From NCBI GenBank assembly GCA_041163265.1, contig JBEARL010000064.1, forward strand, positions 1 to 6,789: a stretch of 6,789 bases of DNA. The letters run 5' to 3'. Below the pieces are notes generated by a model, which did no database searches, was not told where the DNA came from, and saw nothing but the letters and a program-made list of their open reading frames with translations. The translations under genes and the position numbers were made by a program. Positions 5,648 through 6,789 of this stretch are shown one piece after another. The stretch is from CSBr16-57R1 sp041163265. GTDB lineage: Bacteria; Actinomycetota; Nitriliruptoria; Nitriliruptorales; Nitriliruptoraceae. Each line of letters begins with the position of its first letter. Positions within the stretch are counted from its first letter, which is position 1.

Positions 5648-6182
5648 TGCCGCACCCGAGGGCCGGCGGCAGGTCGCCGGGCACCGGTGCGCCGGCGAGG
5701 ACCGCGTCGGACGCCCGGGTCAGCGCGTCGCCGGTGACGGGCCGACCGTTCCCCGGTGTGCTGTCGTCGAACGCGCCGCGGTGCGCGAGCAGTCCCGCGG
5801 CGTCGAACAGGAACAGGTCGGGCGTGCAGGCCGCACCCAGCGCGCGGGCCAGGGTCTGCTCGGCGTCGACCAGGTAGGGGAAGGCCCAGTCGGCCCGGGA
5901 CGCCTGCGCGCGCATCCCCTCGACGTCGTCCTCGGGGTGGGCGTCGACGTCGTTGCTCATGACCGCGACGACCGCGACCCCGCGGGCGATCAGGGCGCGC
6001 GCCGCCGCGCCGAACGCCGCCTCGACGTGCTGCACGTAGGGACAGTGGTTGCACATGAACGCGAGCAGCAGCGGGCGGCCGGCCGCGACGTCGTGGAGCC
6101 GGTGCGGCGCGCCATCGGCGTCCGGCAGCGTCACGTCGGGCAGCGGCGCGCCCGGCGGTCGGGTCTCGGAGACGGTCGGCAC
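5616..6182 (-). CDS. Thioredoxin-fold (AhpC/TSA-like) protein with CNHCP active site
   Basis: The 188-residue product has a thioredoxin fold of the redoxin/AhpC-TSA type. LPDVTLPDADG (about 14-24) opens the domain. The redox motif FMCNHCPYV carries C44 and C47 (CXXC). VVAVMSNDVDAHPEDD (about 83-98) follows the usual strand and loop, CTPDLFLFD supplies the cis-Pro loop, and GCGIKW with C177 closes the protein, as in a widespread uncharacterised family of small thioredoxin-like proteins. No signal peptide or lipobox is seen, so it is probably cytoplasmic; the substrate is unknown. The GTG at 6182 is chosen because AGGAGG stands 6 bases before it and because the 27 residues further upstream (open to 6263) are Arg-rich and unlike the family. 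Its last 32 bases overlap the end of the convergent exonuclease-UvrC gene. It lies 64 bases downstream of the CsaA-like gene and may share its transcript. Confidence 0.85.
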   Translation of the reverse strand: MPTVSETRPPGAPLPDVTLPDADGAPHRLHDVAAGRPLLLAFMCNHCPYVQHVEAAFGAAARALIARGVAVVAVMSNDVDAHPEDDVEGMRAQASRADWAFPYLVDAEQTLARALGAACTPDLFLFDAAGLLAHRGAFDDSTPGNGRPVTGDALTRASDAVLAGAPVPGDLPPALGCGIKWRPGTAPA

Positions 6183-6188
6183 GGTGGC

Positions 6189-6194
6189 CCTCCT
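6189..6194 (-). promoter_or_regulatory. Strong ribosome binding site of the thioredoxin-like gene
   Basis: On the minus strand AGGAGG precedes the GTG at 6182 with a 6-base spacer. This near-consensus site decides the start over the upstream candidate at 6263, and means the gene does not depend on coupling to the CsaA-like gene 64 bases upstream. Confidence 0.75.
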
Positions 6195-6246
6195 CGGGGT
6201 CCGGGCCCTGCGACGTCCGCGAGGGGCGCCGGGGGTCCGCGTCGTG

Positions 6247-6648
6247 TCAGCCGACCGGGGCACCGGGCGCCAGGTCCTCGTCGGGTGCGAGCAGCGCGAC
6301 GCTGCCGTCGGCGTGCAGCCCGCCGAGGATGAGGAACGCGCTCGCGAGGCCCGCGATGCGCCGCTCCCCCAGGTTGACCGCGCCGACCACGAGCCGTCCC
6401 ACCAGGGCCTCCGGCGCGTACCGGACGATCTGCGCGCTGGTCTCGAGCTCGCCGATGACGGGGCCGAAGTCGACCCGGACGCGCAGCGAGGGCTTGCGGG
6501 CGGCGGGGAACGGCTCGGCCGCGACGACCCGCCCGACCCGCAGGTCGAGGCCGTGGAACGCCTCGGGCCCGACCTCGGGCTTCGCGGGCAGCGTCGCGGG
6601 GTCGTAGCGCCGCCCGCCCGGCTCGACGGTGTGGGCGCCCGTGGTCAT
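6247..6648 (-). CDS. CsaA-like tRNA-binding (EMAP/OB-fold) domain protein
   Basis: The 133-residue protein consists of a tRNA-binding OB-fold like CsaA, the EMAP-II C-terminal domain and the MetRS C-terminal domain. Marks are FHGLDLRVGRVVAAEPFP (31-48), ARKPSLRVRVDFGPVIGE (50-67), SAQI (71-74), LVGRLVVGAVNLGERRIAGLASAFLILGG and a C-terminal LLAPDEDLAPGAPVG. CsaA proteins bind tRNA and have been described as chaperone-like in Bacillus; what this one binds is not shown. Typical CsaA is about 110 residues; here about 28 residues precede the domain, starting at ATG 6648. No Shine-Dalgarno sequence precedes that ATG, but it overlaps the trpD stop as ATGA, so translational coupling would explain the start. 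If an internal start were used, the protein would be of standard length. The functional link to trpD is unclear. Confidence 0.85.
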   Translation of the reverse strand: MTTGAHTVEPGGRRYDPATLPAKPEVGPEAFHGLDLRVGRVVAAEPFPAARKPSLRVRVDFGPVIGELETSAQIVRYAPEALVGRLVVGAVNLGERRIAGLASAFLILGGLHADGSVALLAPDEDLAPGAPVG

Positions 6649-6789
6649 GGTGCGCCGGCGGCGCGGGCTCGAGACGCCGCGACCCAGCGGTCGCGCAGGT
6701 CGCGAGCGCGGCCGTCCGCCACCACCTCGCGGCCGAGCGCGAGTCCCGCGGCGAGGTCGTCGACCGCCCCGCCGACGACCAGCGCCGCG
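6645..6789 (-). CDS. trpD: Anthranilate phosphoribosyltransferase (TrpD), C-terminal end
   Basis: The last 47 codons of a minus-strand gene that continues beyond the window. The residues AALVVGGAVDDLAAGLALGR (6786 downward), then EVVADGRARDLRDRWVAAS, match the C-terminal helices of TrpD, where NAxAAL.V.G.A..L..G..LA.E.I..G.A...L..W is usual. TrpD transfers phosphoribose from PRPP to anthranilate in tryptophan synthesis. The catalytic and PRPP-binding parts lie outside the window. The stop TGA (6645-6647) overlaps the ATG of the CsaA-like gene. TrpD also being the end gene of the pimB/exonuclease-UvrC neighbourhood in mycobacteria (from memory) supports the call, although only the tail is visible. 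Confidence 0.75.
   Translation of the reverse strand, partial: AALVVGGAVDDLAAGLALGREVVADGRARDLRDRWVAASRARAAGAP

Noticed and set aside
6183..6263. Longer N-terminus of the thioredoxin-like protein from 6263
   Set aside because: The extra 27 residues are Arg/Pro-rich without a hydrophobic signal segment, and the strong AGGAGG supports GTG 6182.

Overview
The window is very GC-rich (about 77-78% in the parts I counted by hand) and gene-dense, and it looks like Actinomycetota chromosome. The markers are a PimB-type mannosyltransferase (phosphatidylinositol mannoside synthesis), a DEDDh exonuclease fused to a UvrC-like region, a perfect actinobacterial-type LexA box, a leaderless-looking mutM and frequent GTG starts. 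The exact lineage cannot be fixed from sequence alone; the extreme GC would suit a deep-branching actinobacterial group. The left edge is different. The first ~250-275 bases are an internal piece of a glycoside hydrolase family 4 (GH4) gene on the minus strand, at lower GC (about 68%). It is joined head-on to the truncated C-terminal end of an endonuclease/exonuclease/phosphatase (EEP) gene on the plus strand.

Layout: (1) 1-~276, GH4 fragment (-); (2) ~256-495, EEP-family C-terminus (+); (3) 498-515, perfect 18-bp palindrome between convergent genes; (4) 523-1668, PimB-like GT4 mannosyltransferase (-); (5) 1674-2858, coiled-coil plus NYN ribonuclease-fold protein (-), 5 bases upstream of pimB and probably in one operon with it; (6) 2859-2940, divergent promoter region; (7) 2941-3780, mutM/fpg (+); (8) 3790-3811, LexA/SOS box abutting a -10 hexamer; (9) 3860-5647, DEDDh exonuclease/GIY-YIG/UvrC-like fusion (+); (10) 5616-6182, thioredoxin-fold protein (-), whose 3' end overlaps gene 9 by 32 bases; (11) 6247-6648, CsaA-like tRNA-binding protein (-); (12) 6645-6789, 3' end of trpD (-), overlapping gene 11 by an ATGA.

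Two adjacent plus-strand genes are DNA-repair genes: MutM removes oxidised purines, and the exonuclease-UvrC fusion probably acts in nucleotide excision or processing of damaged DNA. The second carries its own SOS operator, so it should be induced by DNA damage independently of mutM. The order pimB(-) ... exonuclease-UvrC(+) ... trpD(-) matches, as I recall it, the Rv2188c-Rv2191-Rv2192c neighbourhood of Mycobacterium tuberculosis, with other genes inserted here. No RNA gene, CRISPR array or insertion sequence was seen, and there is no gene-free stretch over 300 bases. I did not find an entirely novel system. The most interesting points are the SOS box, the UvrC-like fusion with its retained cysteine quartet, and the probable chimeric join at the left end.
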